A stretch of DNA of 64,000 bases from CAYRHJ01 sp964424105 (GCA_964424105.1 CAYRHJ010000030.1:124001-188000), one strand, 5' to 3'; counted from the stretch's first letter, positions 17,792-26,535 are shown. Made by a program: numbers and translations. Notes: a model not told the origin generated them from the sequence alone.

Positions 17792-18490
17792 ATGATGTTC
17801 GGACTTGACCCGATGTACTTCATCTTTCTCGCGCCCGCGATGATCTTTGCGGCATGGGCTTCCATGCGTGTCAAATCCGCGTTGGCGCACGCATCAAAGT
17901 TCGCACCAAGCAGCCGCATGACCGGCGCGGAGGCAGCCGCGAGGGTTTTGCAGTCTAATAATCTACACCACGTGCGAATCGAGCAGACACAGGGTCTATT
18001 GGGCGATCATTATGATCCGCGCAAGAAGGTCCTGCGACTGACCCCTGAAATCTATCAGGGGCGGACACTTGCCGCCGTCGGTGTGGCCGCCCACGAAGCC
18101 GGCCACGCTTTGCAGGATGCTTACGGTTATGCTCCGCTCAAACTCCGCAACGGTTTGGTTCCCATGGCATCGTTTGGCGGAAACTTTTCGTTTCTGATTC
18201 TGATCGCAGGGTTCATCTTCGGGTCACAGTCCTGGGTGTTGGCTGGGATCGCGTTGTTCTCGGTGACCGTTCTCTTCCAATTGATCAATCTGCCGGTGGA
18301 ATACAACGCGAGCAGCCGAGCCCGCGAAGTGTTGGTACAGCATGGCATCGTGCAACCTCAGGAGTTGGCGGCGGTCTCTCGCGTGCTCAACGCCGCGGCG
18401 CTGACCTACGTGGCCGCGACGCTGTCGGCAATTCTGACACTTCTCTACTTCTTGTTCCGATCCGGTCTTCTCGGTGGATCACGCAATTAG
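17792..18490 (+). CDS. Membrane zinc metallopeptidase, YugP family
   Basis: A 232-residue integral membrane peptidase of the neutral zinc type. A first membrane helix (MYFIFLAPAMIFAAWASM) precedes the zinc motif AAHEAGHALQDAYGY (HEAGH, residues about 94-98). Three further hydrophobic segments follow (FLILIAGFIF, WVLAGIALFSVTVLFQL, LTYVAATLSAILTLLYFLF). EYNASSRAREVL between the last two is typical of the family. CGGAG lies six bases before the ATG. The substrate is unknown. A repeat cluster follows directly. Confidence 0.9.
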   Translation: MMFGLDPMYFIFLAPAMIFAAWASMRVKSALAHASKFAPSSRMTGAEAAARVLQSNNLHHVRIEQTQGLLGDHYDPRKKVLRLTPEIYQGRTLAAVGVAAHEAGHALQDAYGYAPLKLRNGLVPMASFGGNFSFLILIAGFIFGSQSWVLAGIALFSVTVLFQLINLPVEYNASSRAREVLVQHGIVQPQELAAVSRVLNAAALTYVAATLSAILTLLYFLFRSGLLGGSRN

Positions 18491-18550
18491 GGATTTGTTT
18501 AGAGTGACTAACGCAATGGCCGACCTGTCGTTCGAAGTGGCGGAAAGGAA

Positions 18551-18655
18551 GACCGCTCGCTGTCGATCGCGGCTCTGTAATTGATAACAAGACCGCTCGC
18601 TTTGCGCTCGCGGCTGTAATTGATAGCAAGACCGCTCGCTTTGCGCTCGCGGCTC
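18551..18655. repeat. Threefold array of the fixed-end element with 14-base linkers
   Basis: Inverse-orientation copies GACCGCTCGC...CGCGGCT at 18551-18575 (diverged core), 18591-18615 and 18630-18655 (standard GCTTTGCGC core), joined by CTGTAATTGATARCAA linkers with a period of 39-40 bases. A linker remnant continues near 18680. The array fills the spacer between the membrane peptidase and the S41-like protease. Confidence 0.85.
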
Positions 18656-18765
18656 GTAAAAGACATGATCGCGGCACTGCAATTGATAGGCGTTCATAGG
18701 AATCAGCCTTTCTGCATCGAGCGGCGACGCTGGAAAGAATCGCTTGTCATTCGGGGCTGTTGACG

Positions 18766-20142
18766 ATGTTGAAGATTGCTCTTTCGATCGTCTTGGGATT
18801 CCTGGCAACGCTTCTGCTCGCTCAAGAATCGCCCGACGACAAGTCGCGTGCACCGCGTGTGCAGGTCATTCATCCAACCATCGGTGCGGAGGATGCTGAC
18901 CCCAGCCTAGACGAGATTCGAATCACGTTTGATATGGCGATGAGTCGCGATGGGTATTCGGTTGTCGGCGGCGGGGCTTATTTTCCCAGCGTCACAGATC
19001 AGCCACGATGGGAAGACGCTCACACGTTCGTGTTGCCCGTTCGGCTCAAGGCTGATCACACGTATCGATTCGGATTGAACAGTGCTCAACATCGCAATTT
19101 TCGCAGCATCTGGCACGTTCCGCTGGAGCCGGTTCACTGTCACTTCCGTACGGGCGGCACGACGGCGATCAAACTGACTCCCGAAGATCAACGCAGGTCG
19201 AATATCGAATCGTTCGGTGCGTTGGCGGACGCCGTCCGGAGCAAGTACGCGTATTTGGAACACCGTGGGGTCGACTGGGAAGGGTTGTTCGCTGAACATT
19301 GTGATGGCGTCGTGGGGTCGAAGGACGTCTCGGAATGGGCCCGTCGAGCCGCGACGATGCTCGAAACAGCACGTGACATACATATGACACTCGTTTTGGA
19401 GGGCGAAGTCATTCCGACGTATCAACGGCACGTTCGATCCAATTTTGGATTCAGCGGTCTTCAGAAAACGCTGGGCGACGTGGCCATGGTCAACGCGGGC
19501 GTGGGTCTGGGCCAAACGGAAGATGGGTTTGTTTATGTTTTGATCCACACCTGGGACGCGGGGGCACAGAAGGAATTGCAGGCTGTTCATGATGCTTTGG
19601 CGTCATCCTTGAGCGCGCCGGGAATCATTATCGACGTTCGACCCAATGCCGGGGGCAGCGAAATGTTGGCCCGTTCGGTGGCGGCCTGGTTCGTCGACGA
19701 GACGGCGGTTTATGCGAGGCACGTTTTTCGGCGGGGGCGGGGTCCTGAAGATTTTACTCCGCCCCGCGATCGGGTGATTGAACCCAACGAGCCGTCGAAA
19801 CGATATCAGGGACCGGTGGCGGTGCTCATGGGTCCGACGGTGGTGAGCAGTTGCGAAGCGTTCCTGCTGATGATGAAACTGTCGCCGCGGGTAACGTTGA
19901 TCGGCGAGCGTTCGTTCGGCAGCTCGGGCAATCCGGCGGCGATTTTCTTGCCGAACGGGATCCAGGCTATGATACCCTCTTGGAAGGCGCTGACGGCTGA
20001 TGGGAAGTGTATCGAAGGGAGCGGCGTCAGTCCGGATGTGCCGGTTTCGTCGGAAGGTGTCGATTTTGGGCTGGAAGATCCGGTGTTGGAGGCAGCCTTG
20101 GCACATCTTCGCCGGCAGAACAACCCCAGCCCTGCGCGGTAA
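18766..20142 (+). CDS. Secreted S41-family (C-terminal-processing-like) serine protease
   Basis: A 458-residue exported protein. The signal peptide MLKIALSIVLGFLATLLLA is followed by an Ig-like domain (VIHPTIGAEDADPSLDEIRI, about residues 33-125, bacterial-Ig type) and an S41 domain. The S41 core is visible as GIIIDVRPNAGGSEMLA and GPTVVSSCEAFLLMM, where the first Ser of SSCE fits the nucleophile. Where CtpA enzymes have GKGS with a catalytic Lys, this protein has GERSFGSSGNP, so it belongs to the Lys-less tricorn/IRBP-like branch or has lost activity. No PDZ domain is seen. The start ATG at 18766 is chosen over a TTG at 18760. Confidence 0.75.
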   Translation: MLKIALSIVLGFLATLLLAQESPDDKSRAPRVQVIHPTIGAEDADPSLDEIRITFDMAMSRDGYSVVGGGAYFPSVTDQPRWEDAHTFVLPVRLKADHTYRFGLNSAQHRNFRSIWHVPLEPVHCHFRTGGTTAIKLTPEDQRRSNIESFGALADAVRSKYAYLEHRGVDWEGLFAEHCDGVVGSKDVSEWARRAATMLETARDIHMTLVLEGEVIPTYQRHVRSNFGFSGLQKTLGDVAMVNAGVGLGQTEDGFVYVLIHTWDAGAQKELQAVHDALASSLSAPGIIIDVRPNAGGSEMLARSVAAWFVDETAVYARHVFRRGRGPEDFTPPRDRVIEPNEPSKRYQGPVAVLMGPTVVSSCEAFLLMMKLSPRVTLIGERSFGSSGNPAAIFLPNGIQAMIPSWKALTADGKCIEGSGVSPDVPVSSEGVDFGLEDPVLEAALAHLRRQNNPSPAR

Positions 20143-20279
20143 TGGGTGGAAACCGCCATCGTCGCCATGGCTACGACAGGCAAAAGCCGCATTGGCTGCA
20201 TCATTCCTATAGGCGGCGTTGGCGGCTGGCCGATTAATGAGGGATGCGATCCACGCGGATCGAATGACGGAACGGGTGG

Positions 20280-20459
20280 GACCGCTCGCTTTGCGCTCGC
20301 GGCTCGTGAAGGGGTGGGCGAAACACGGACGATGGGCTGGATTCCGGCTTGCGCCGGAATGACGGACGTGGCGAACTGGATTCCGGCTTTCGCCGGAATG
20401 ACGGAACGGGCGGGAATGACGGAACGCGCCGGAATGACGGAACGCGCTGGAATGTCGGG
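20280..20459. repeat. Mixed repeat cluster
   Basis: A fixed-end element in inverse orientation at 20280-20305 is followed by two CTGGATTCCGGC...GCCGGAATGACGG palindromes (about 20337-20365 and 20376-20404). Then come three 18-base half units of the form ACGSGCCGGAATGACGGA, ending near 20459. It mirrors the array at 14581-14714 in the opposite orientation. Confidence 0.85.
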
Positions 20460-20569
20460 AAGGCGGGCTTGCGTTCGCAGCCAGCGGGAATTATGATTCT
20501 GCACCTTGATCGGTCGGCGGCGCCTGCACCAGGACCGAATGTCGGGTGCGCCGGTGGAGTGAATTCGAC

Positions 20570-20812
20570 GTGACGGAGCTTGATAAGGAATTGTTGGAGA
20601 TTCTGGTTTGCCCGAAGTCGCGGGCTTCGTTGATTCAGGATGGTGATTGGTTGTACTCGACGGACCGTGAAGCGCGCTTGCGTTACGCGATTCGGGACGG
20701 TATTCCCATCATGTTGATCGATGAGGCTGAGACGGTCGACGAAGCAGAGTTCGATCGGGTCGTCGGCGCGGCGGGGCGCGAACTGGTGGATGAACATGCA
20801 ATCAGTCAATAA
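20570..20812 (+). CDS. Small Trm112-like / UPF0434 protein
   Basis: An 80-residue protein. The start LDKELLEILVCPKSRASL and the end YAIRDGIPIMLIDEAE match the Trm112/YcaR fold. Only one Cys of the usual zinc pair remains, as in many YcaR-type members. Proteins of this fold are methyltransferase activators or of unknown role. GTG at 20570 follows GGAG by ten bases. Its 3' end overlaps the bS18 gene by 17 bases, so the two are translationally coupled. Confidence 0.8.
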   Translation: MTELDKELLEILVCPKSRASLIQDGDWLYSTDREARLRYAIRDGIPIMLIDEAETVDEAEFDRVVGAAGRELVDEHAISQ

Positions 20813-21050
20813 GACGGATCGGAAGAAGCGTGCGTTCCACACCGTGGAGCGGTTCCCGGATCGAATCAAGGGCCAATGGGAGGGTCCCTTGGTGGATTAC
20901 AAAGAGACAGAACTGTTGCGAAAGTTTCTGACTTCGAGCAACAAGCTGATGTCTCGCAAGCGGGCCGGCACGAGCGCTCGCGAACAGCGGGCTTTGCAAT
21001 TGGCGGTCAAGCGTGCCCGGTTCATGGCCTTGCTTCCCTACACGGGTTGA
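20796..21050 (+). CDS. rpsR: Ribosomal protein bS18
   Basis: An 84-residue protein of the 30S subunit platform that pairs with bS6. The core VDYKETELLRKFLTSSNKLM, the basic region SRKRAGTSAREQRALQLAVK and the end RARFMALLPYTG are diagnostic. The ATG at 20796 is six bases after GGTGG; an ATG at 20790 is the alternative. Unusually, it is not with rpsF, ssb or rplI but overlaps the Trm112-like gene. Zinc-binding cysteines are absent. Confidence 0.92.
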   Translation: MQSVNKTDRKKRAFHTVERFPDRIKGQWEGPLVDYKETELLRKFLTSSNKLMSRKRAGTSAREQRALQLAVKRARFMALLPYTG

Positions 21051-21425
21051 TGGCCTGCCTTGGTGGCCGATGCCGGCGATCGCGATTGATATCCGCTGAC
21101 CATTTCCCATTCGCCGTTGATCGCATCGAGTTGAATCTCGCCGGTGCTGCCAAGCGCCCGTCCTAATCGTATAGTATCGTTCTCCGAGCCATGTCGGATG
21201 GTCGCGGCCCAGGGTTGCGCGTGTTCCGCAGGGGACCGCTCGCTTTGCGCTCGCGGCTCGTAATACAGCGGTCGCGGGTCGGAAAATATTAGGAATTCTC
21301 TGAATGTGTTGGGAATTCTAGCATGCGTGCGCTGAATCTGCGTCCTGTCGTTGCCGGTCTTCTTCAATCTCGCGGTCTGCGATAGAATGCCCTCGCAGTT
21401 GGAGTCATGGCGCGGCAGGGAAATC
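21051..21425. other. Spacer with one fixed-end repeat before mnmG
   Basis: A standard inverse fixed-end element (GACCGCTCGCTTTGCGCTCG start) lies at 21234-21259, with a fragment (CAGCGGTCGCGGGTCGG) just after. No terminator with a T-run and no clear promoter are visible; the mnmG promoter must lie in the last 150 bases. Confidence 0.65.
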
Positions 21426-23315
21426 ATGCAACGATTCGATGTCATTGTGATCGGCGGCGGGCATGCGGGGGCTGAGGCTGCGTGGGCGTCGTCGCGGCTG
21501 GGTGCGGAGACAGCCCTGGTCACGATGGAAATGTCCGCCATCGGTCGCATGTCGTGCAACCCTGCCATTGGGGGGCTGGGCAAGGGGCACATGGTCCGCG
21601 AAATCGATGCGTTGGGTGGTCTGATGGGCTTGGTGATCGATGCGACGGGCATTCAGTTTCGCATGTTGAACACCAGCAAAGGACCGGCGGTCTGGGCTCC
21701 GCGAGCGCAGGCGGACCGTGAATGTTACGCGTTTGAACTTCGCGGGATCCTTGAACGGGCGGAGCGATTGACCCTCGTGGAAGGCACGGTTGAAGACTTG
21801 TGCACGGCGCACGGGATCGACGGGCATGGTGCGAGAATCAGCGGCATTCGCCTTACGGATGGCCGTGATTTGTCGGCGGACGCGGTCATCGTGACGACGG
21901 GCACGTTCATGCGTTCGTTGATGCATTGTGGGGCGCGTCAAACTCCGGGTGGTCGCGTGGGCGAGCGTACGTCGGGGGGGTTGAGCGAACGATTGATGTC
22001 GCTGGGCTTTGAATTGGGGCGATTGAAAACGGGAACGCCGCCGCGCATTCATCGGGACTCGATCGATTACGACGTCGTGACTGCCCAACCGGGCGATGAC
22101 GTGCCGGCGCCGTTTTCATTTTTGACCACGAGCATCGAGCGTCCACAGGTCTGCTGCTGGGTGACGTATACGAATGAACGGACGCACGAGATCATTCGAA
22201 ATCATCTGCACTTGGCCCCGATGTACAACGGTCAGATCGAATCGTCTGGGCCTCGATATTGTCCGAGCGTGGAGGACAAGGTGGTTCGGTTCGCGGATCG
22301 TTCGCGCCATCAGGTGTTTCTGGAGCCGGAGGGCTACGATCACGAACGGGTGTACTGCAATGGCATCAGCACGTCGTTGCCGGCGGACGTGCAGCGAGAG
22401 ATGGTCCGTTCCATCTGCGGATTGGAACGTGCGGAGATCATCCAACCCGGCTACGCGGTGGAATATGACTGGGTTCCCACACATCAGATCAACAGCACCT
22501 TGGAGACGAAGCGCATCGGCGGTCTGTTTCTGGCCGGCCAAATCAATGGAACCAGCGGATATGAGGAGGCGGCGGCGCAGGGTCTGATGGCGGGGGTGAA
22601 CGCGGTTCGATTGCTTCGAGGCGAATCGCCCTTGATTCTGGGTCGTGAGCAGGCCTACATCGGAGTGATGATTGACGACTTGATAACCAAGCCGCCCACG
22701 GAGCCGTATCGAATGTTCACGTCCCGTGCGGAACATCGCCTTCAGCTTCGGGCCGAGAATGCGGACCGTCGATTGACGCCCATAGGCCGACGATACGGGT
22801 TGGTGGATGATCGTCGATGGCGAGTGTTCGAAGCGTTTCGCGATGAAATTGAGAGGATTGGGCGATTTGTTGAGAATAGGCATTGGATGGGACGTCCCGT
22901 CTTGGAAGTGCTTCGTGGGCCGGACGGGAATGGTGAGGCATTCCAATCGTGGTTGGCAGATCAAGGCCTATGGGAGATTTCACCGCTGGCCTGTCGTTCG
23001 GTTTGGATTGATACGCGGTATTCCGGTTATGTGGCGCGACAACAGCGTCAGATCGAGCGATTGAATCGAATGGAATCATTGATCCTGCCCGCGGAACTGG
23101 ATTATGAAAATGTGGCGGAGCTAAGTCACGAAGCCCGGGAGAAACTGCGGCGAATCCAACCGCGAACACTGGGACAGGCATCGCGGATCAGTGCTATCAC
23201 CCCCGCGGACGTAACCGTCTTGTGGGTTCTCGTTTGCAAGAATCGCTGCGCGCAACAGACGGGTCAAGTCGCGCCGCGAACGGCGTCGGGCGGACCATAT
23301 CTACCTGTGAATTGA
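21426..23315 (+). CDS. mnmG: tRNA uridine-5-carboxymethylaminomethyl(34) synthesis enzyme
   Basis: A 629-residue FAD enzyme that, with MnmE, adds the cmnm5 group to wobble U34 of tRNAs. The FAD motif is VIVIGGGHAGAEAAWASSRL. Family motifs include MSCNPAIGGLGKGHMVREID, RMLNTSKGPAVWAPRAQADR, TGTFMRSLMHCG and FLAGQINGTSGYEEAAAQGL, followed by the C-terminal MnmE-binding helices. The tail after ISAITPADVTVL extends about 35 residues beyond the usual end. CAGGGAA is upstream of the ATG at 21426. mnmE is not in this window. Confidence 0.95.
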   Translation: MQRFDVIVIGGGHAGAEAAWASSRLGAETALVTMEMSAIGRMSCNPAIGGLGKGHMVREIDALGGLMGLVIDATGIQFRMLNTSKGPAVWAPRAQADRECYAFELRGILERAERLTLVEGTVEDLCTAHGIDGHGARISGIRLTDGRDLSADAVIVTTGTFMRSLMHCGARQTPGGRVGERTSGGLSERLMSLGFELGRLKTGTPPRIHRDSIDYDVVTAQPGDDVPAPFSFLTTSIERPQVCCWVTYTNERTHEIIRNHLHLAPMYNGQIESSGPRYCPSVEDKVVRFADRSRHQVFLEPEGYDHERVYCNGISTSLPADVQREMVRSICGLERAEIIQPGYAVEYDWVPTHQINSTLETKRIGGLFLAGQINGTSGYEEAAAQGLMAGVNAVRLLRGESPLILGREQAYIGVMIDDLITKPPTEPYRMFTSRAEHRLQLRAENADRRLTPIGRRYGLVDDRRWRVFEAFRDEIERIGRFVENRHWMGRPVLEVLRGPDGNGEAFQSWLADQGLWEISPLACRSVWIDTRYSGYVARQQRQIERLNRMESLILPAELDYENVAELSHEAREKLRRIQPRTLGQASRISAITPADVTVLWVLVCKNRCAQQTGQVAPRTASGGPYLPVN

Positions 23316-23379
23316 TTTTTAATCACACCCGTTTGTTTTATTCGGCATGATTTATTCAGTTGAGTTTCATTGAAATGTA

Positions 23380-23407
23380 TTGACATTGTGTGGAGACGGA
23401 TTGTACC
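23380..23407 (+). promoter_or_regulatory. Possible promoter of the HTH-receiver gene
   Basis: TTGACA at 23380-23385 is followed after 16 bases by TGTACC, a poor -10. It lies about 75 bases before the start codon. The -35 match is perfect; the -10 is weak. Confidence 0.3.
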
Positions 23408-23482
23408 GTGTGGAAAAGTTAGGCGGGCTGGGCAAATGCAAAGACATTGATGAACCGGGCGGTCTTCATATGGAGAGGGGAC

Positions 23483-24064
23483 ATGCGGAAACCGGCGAAG
23501 ACAAAGGCCGTGTATACGACTGGCGAAGTCGCAACCATCTGCAACATCAGTCAGCAGACTGTGATTCGTTGTTTTGACAACGGCAAGCTGCGCGGGTTTC
23601 GAGTTCCGGGATCGCGTTTCCGTCGAATACCGCGTGACAGTCTGTTTACGTTTATGCGGGAGCACGGAATTCCGTTGGATCCGGGGGAGCCTTCCACCAA
23701 GCGGGTCTTGGTGATCGATGATGACGTGAACATCGTCTCGATGCTTAAGGACCTGTTGGAAATGGACGGACGATTTGACGTGCGATCCGGAGCCACCGGG
23801 TTTGAAGCGGGGTTGCTGGCCAGGGATTTCTTGCCGCACGTCATGTTGCTGGATTTCAAGCTTCCCGACCTCAACGGCACGGTTGTTTGTCAATCGGTGC
23901 GGCGAACGCCCGAACTGAAACATACCAGGGTCATCATGATCAGCGGTGTGGCCGACCCCGACGAAATCGAGGAACTGCTGAGTGCAGGGGCGGACGGGTT
24001 CATCAAGAAACCGTTCACCGTTGATCAAGTGATTGAAAAGATCGAGGGGCTGGTGGTGGTTTAG
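23483..24064 (+). CDS. Response-regulator-like protein with N-terminal excisionase-type HTH
   Basis: A 193-residue protein. Residues about 10-62 form a MerR/excisionase-like winged helix (VYTTGEVATICNISQQTVIR, then GFRVPGSRFRRIPRDSLFTF). Residues about 72-193 are a receiver domain with the acidic pair (RVLVIDDDVNIVSMLKDLLE), phospho-acceptor Asp (HVMLLDFKLPDLNG), Ser/Thr (VIMISGVAD) and Lys (GFIKKPFTVD). This order, DNA-binding part first, is the reverse of normal response regulators. No histidine kinase is nearby. GGAGAGGGG precedes the ATG at 23483, ruling out the longer frame. Likely a phosphorylation-controlled DNA-binding protein. Confidence 0.85.
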   Translation: MRKPAKTKAVYTTGEVATICNISQQTVIRCFDNGKLRGFRVPGSRFRRIPRDSLFTFMREHGIPLDPGEPSTKRVLVIDDDVNIVSMLKDLLEMDGRFDVRSGATGFEAGLLARDFLPHVMLLDFKLPDLNGTVVCQSVRRTPELKHTRVIMISGVADPDEIEELLSAGADGFIKKPFTVDQVIEKIEGLVVV

Positions 24065-24213
24065 GTTCGTGGAACGTTTGGCCACCTCGGTAGGTGTTGG
24101 CAGGTCGGGGCTCGGATCAGCTAGATCATATCGATTCCGGCTAGGGAAGCGACATCATCACGGCGACCGCGCTCAACCATTCGCATGCGAGTCCCTTGCT
24201 TTCGGAATGGCGG

Positions 24214-24241
24214 GTGTCAGATTCTGACACTCGGCCGAGTG
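24214..24241. promoter_or_regulatory. Two abutting palindromes, possible operator
   Basis: GTGTCAG-ATT-CTGACAC (24214-24230) overlaps CACTCGGCCGAGTG (24228-24241), a perfect 14-base palindrome. The sequences do not match the repeat families of other spacers. They could be an operator pair or a small RNA structure. Confidence 0.35.
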
Positions 24242-24421
24242 CCAATATCAGTCATCCGCCATCTTTGTTGCAGCTTTGTCCGGCCATTGGACGTTGATGC
24301 TAACGTTGCGACGCGTCACGTTTGGATCGGATGCTGGACCGCACGACTTCTCGTATTTGCTGGAATCTATCCCAGAACGCCGCACATGATCGAACCTCGC
24401 GCCTGCGCATGCGGGAATTGG

Positions 24422-24440
24422 CGCCCGCACCCTGCGGGCG
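24422..24440. terminator. Compact GC hairpin, possible terminator
   Basis: CGCCCGCA pairs perfectly with TGCGGGCG over a CCC loop. No T-run follows on the plus strand, so termination would be weak; a structural or regulatory role is equally possible. Confidence 0.35.
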
Positions 24441-24571
24441 GATGTTCGATGGGAGTTTCGGGATCGCTTCGATGCTTTGAATAGAACTTAGCGAATTACA
24501 GAACACACGGCATCGTCATGACTCTTGGGCCATGGCGGTCGATACCACTTTTTCAAGGAAGGAGTTTCCCC

Positions 24572-25015
24572 ATGTCGCTACCGGTTGATTTGCTTGTACG
24601 CGGTACGCCCGTCAGCTTCAGATCGAATCGCCAGGTTGTTTGCGAGTGGCGGCGAAAGATCGCGACAGCCGCCCGTGCCCGCGTGCGTCAGTTGGCTGTG
24701 GACGAGGATATTTCCATCAGCATCACGCACTTTTACAAAGGATCGCCGCGTTGTGACGCGGACAACATTTGTAAGCCGATTTGCGACGCCCTCACCAACA
24801 TCGTCTATCGCGATGATCGGCAATTGGCTGAGTGCACGTGCCGGCGGGTGTCGGTGGGGCGATCTTTTCGAGTTTTTGGCATGCCCAAGGCGTTGGCGGT
24901 GGCTCTCTCGGAGGGGGCGGAGTTTGTCTTCATTCGTATCAAGCAGATCGGAGACCCTATTCCGTCACTCATGCGATTTCACGTCTCCTCTTCGCCGGAA
25001 TGGACGCTCCCGTGA
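24572..25015 (+). CDS. RusA-like endonuclease-fold protein
   Basis: A 147-residue protein. The pattern CDADNICKPICDAL followed by YRDDRQLAECTCRR fits the acidic active-site residues of the RusA Holliday-junction resolvase family (conserved Asp, Lys and DD). The N-terminal PVSFRSNR resembles RusA's substrate-entry strand. RusA genes are usually on prophages; no phage genes are near, so this is either a domesticated copy or part of a chromosomal family. AAGGAAGGAG lies seven bases before the ATG. The protein is longer than RusA (about 120), with an added C-terminal tail. Confidence 0.65.
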   Translation: MSLPVDLLVRGTPVSFRSNRQVVCEWRRKIATAARARVRQLAVDEDISISITHFYKGSPRCDADNICKPICDALTNIVYRDDRQLAECTCRRVSVGRSFRVFGMPKALAVALSEGAEFVFIRIKQIGDPIPSLMRFHVSSSPEWTLP

Positions 25016-25209
25016 TCGGTGGAGTCTGCGGACTTGCCGGGCGATTCCAGGGTGATACACTGTCGTCATGATCATGGAACGCGACGACATCCGACGCGGC
25101 GCGCAGATGTCGTAGAACCACAATCGGCCATATCCGCGATTCTCAAGTTGGGCCAATGCGTCAACTGGATCGACCCGCTACGTGAAACTGAAATTGGAGG
25201 CATTGCAGG

Positions 25210-26535
25210 ATGTACTCGCAAAATGTGCGACGCGTCATCATTATTGGCGCGGCTGGTCGTGATTTTCATAATTTCAACGTCTGCTTTCGGAATCAATCAC
25301 GCTACCAAGTGGTAGCTTTCACGGCTGCGCAGATTCCCGACATCGCGGGCCGGGTGTATCCGCCGAAACTGGCGGGTGGAATGTATCCTGATGGCATTCC
25401 CATCCACGCCGAGGAAGAACTGGCGGAGTTGATCGCCCGCTGGGACGTGCACATCTGCGTGATGGCCTATTCCGATTTGCCTCACGTGGAGGTCATGCAC
25501 AAGGCGGCATTGGTCAACGCCGCCGGGGCGGATTTTTACATGATGGGTGCCGGTTCGACCATGTTGAGGTCGGCTAAGCCGGTCGTGGCGGTGGGGGCGG
25601 TTCGGACGGGCAGCGGCAAGAGTCAGACGTCGCGCCGCATCTGCGAGATTTTGAAATCGATGGGCAAGCGGGTGGCATCCGTTCGTCATCCCATGCCCTA
25701 CGGAGACTTGAGCCGGCAGGTCTGTCAGCGATTCGCCGACGTCGCGGACCTGGACCTTCACGAATGTACCATCGAGGAGCGGGAAGAATACGAGCCGCAC
25801 ATCGCCATGGGCGGTCTCGTCTTTGCGGGCATCGATTATGAAACGATTTTGCGTCAGGCGGAGGCGGAAGCGGACGTGATCCTGTGGGACGGCGGCAACA
25901 ACGACATGCCGTTCTACAAGCCGGACCTATTCGTGGTCGTTGCTGATCCGCATCGACCGGGCCATGAATTGACCTATTATCCGGGGGAAACGAACGTGCG
26001 GATGGCGGACGTCGTGATCATCAACAAGGTGGGTACCGCCAAGGCGGTAGACGTCAAGACCGTTGAACGAAACATTCGCCGCGTCAACCCGCGTGCTCGC
26101 ATCATCAAGGCGCACTCGCCGGTCGAGCCGGATGATCCCCAGGCCATTCGGGGAAAACGAGTGCTGCTCATCGAGGATGGTCCGACGGTGACCCACGGTG
26201 ACATGCCCTATGGTGCGGCCTACGTTGCCGCGAAGAAATATCGAGCGAAGCGCATCGTCGATCCTCGCCCGTACGCGGTGGGGTCCATCAAGGCGACGTT
26301 CAAGAAATACCCCCATCTCAAGCAGGTTTTGCCGGCCATGGGTTACGGAGCGAAGCAGATGTCCGAACTTCAACGGACGATCAACAAGTCCGACTGCGAC
26401 ACGGTGGTCATTGGCACACCGATCGATCTTGGGCGATTGTTGAAGATCAACATACCGTATGTCCGGGTCCGGTACGAATTGGATCAGCCCTCGACTCGGC
26501 GACTCAAGGCGGAGATCGAAAGGGTACTCGGATAG
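25210..26535 (+). CDS. Cyclic 2,3-diphosphoglycerate synthetase-like P-loop NTPase (COG2403 type)
   Basis: A 441-residue soluble protein. The N-terminal Rossmann-like part (RRVIIIGAAGRDFHNFNV) is followed by a P-loop (VVAVGAVRTGSGKSQTSRRI, residues about 127-146), Walker-B-like VILWDGGNNDMPF and guanine-type motif VIINKVGT. The C-terminal domain has KKYPHLKQVLPAMGYG and VVIGTPIDLGRLL. This architecture matches archaeal cyclic 2,3-diphosphoglycerate synthetase and its bacterial relatives, often annotated as GTPases. Whether this bacterium makes that thermoprotectant is unknown. GGAGG is present upstream. No pathway partner such as 2-phosphoglycerate kinase is adjacent. Confidence 0.75.
   Translation: MYSQNVRRVIIIGAAGRDFHNFNVCFRNQSRYQVVAFTAAQIPDIAGRVYPPKLAGGMYPDGIPIHAEEELAELIARWDVHICVMAYSDLPHVEVMHKAALVNAAGADFYMMGAGSTMLRSAKPVVAVGAVRTGSGKSQTSRRICEILKSMGKRVASVRHPMPYGDLSRQVCQRFADVADLDLHECTIEEREEYEPHIAMGGLVFAGIDYETILRQAEAEADVILWDGGNNDMPFYKPDLFVVVADPHRPGHELTYYPGETNVRMADVVIINKVGTAKAVDVKTVERNIRRVNPRARIIKAHSPVEPDDPQAIRGKRVLLIEDGPTVTHGDMPYGAAYVAAKKYRAKRIVDPRPYAVGSIKATFKKYPHLKQVLPAMGYGAKQMSELQRTINKSDCDTVVIGTPIDLGRLLKINIPYVRVRYELDQPSTRRLKAEIERVLG

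Larger units (their letters stand above)
24065..24571. other. Long spacer without a supported gene
   Basis: Contains three strong palindromes, annotated separately, and otherwise unremarkable sequence. Short open frames across it lack ribosome binding sites and family resemblance. The region ends with AAGGAAGGAG, the ribosome binding site of the next gene. Confidence 0.55.

Noticed and set aside
20876..21166. 96-codon frame overlapping bS18
   Set aside because: Shadow of rpsR in another frame.
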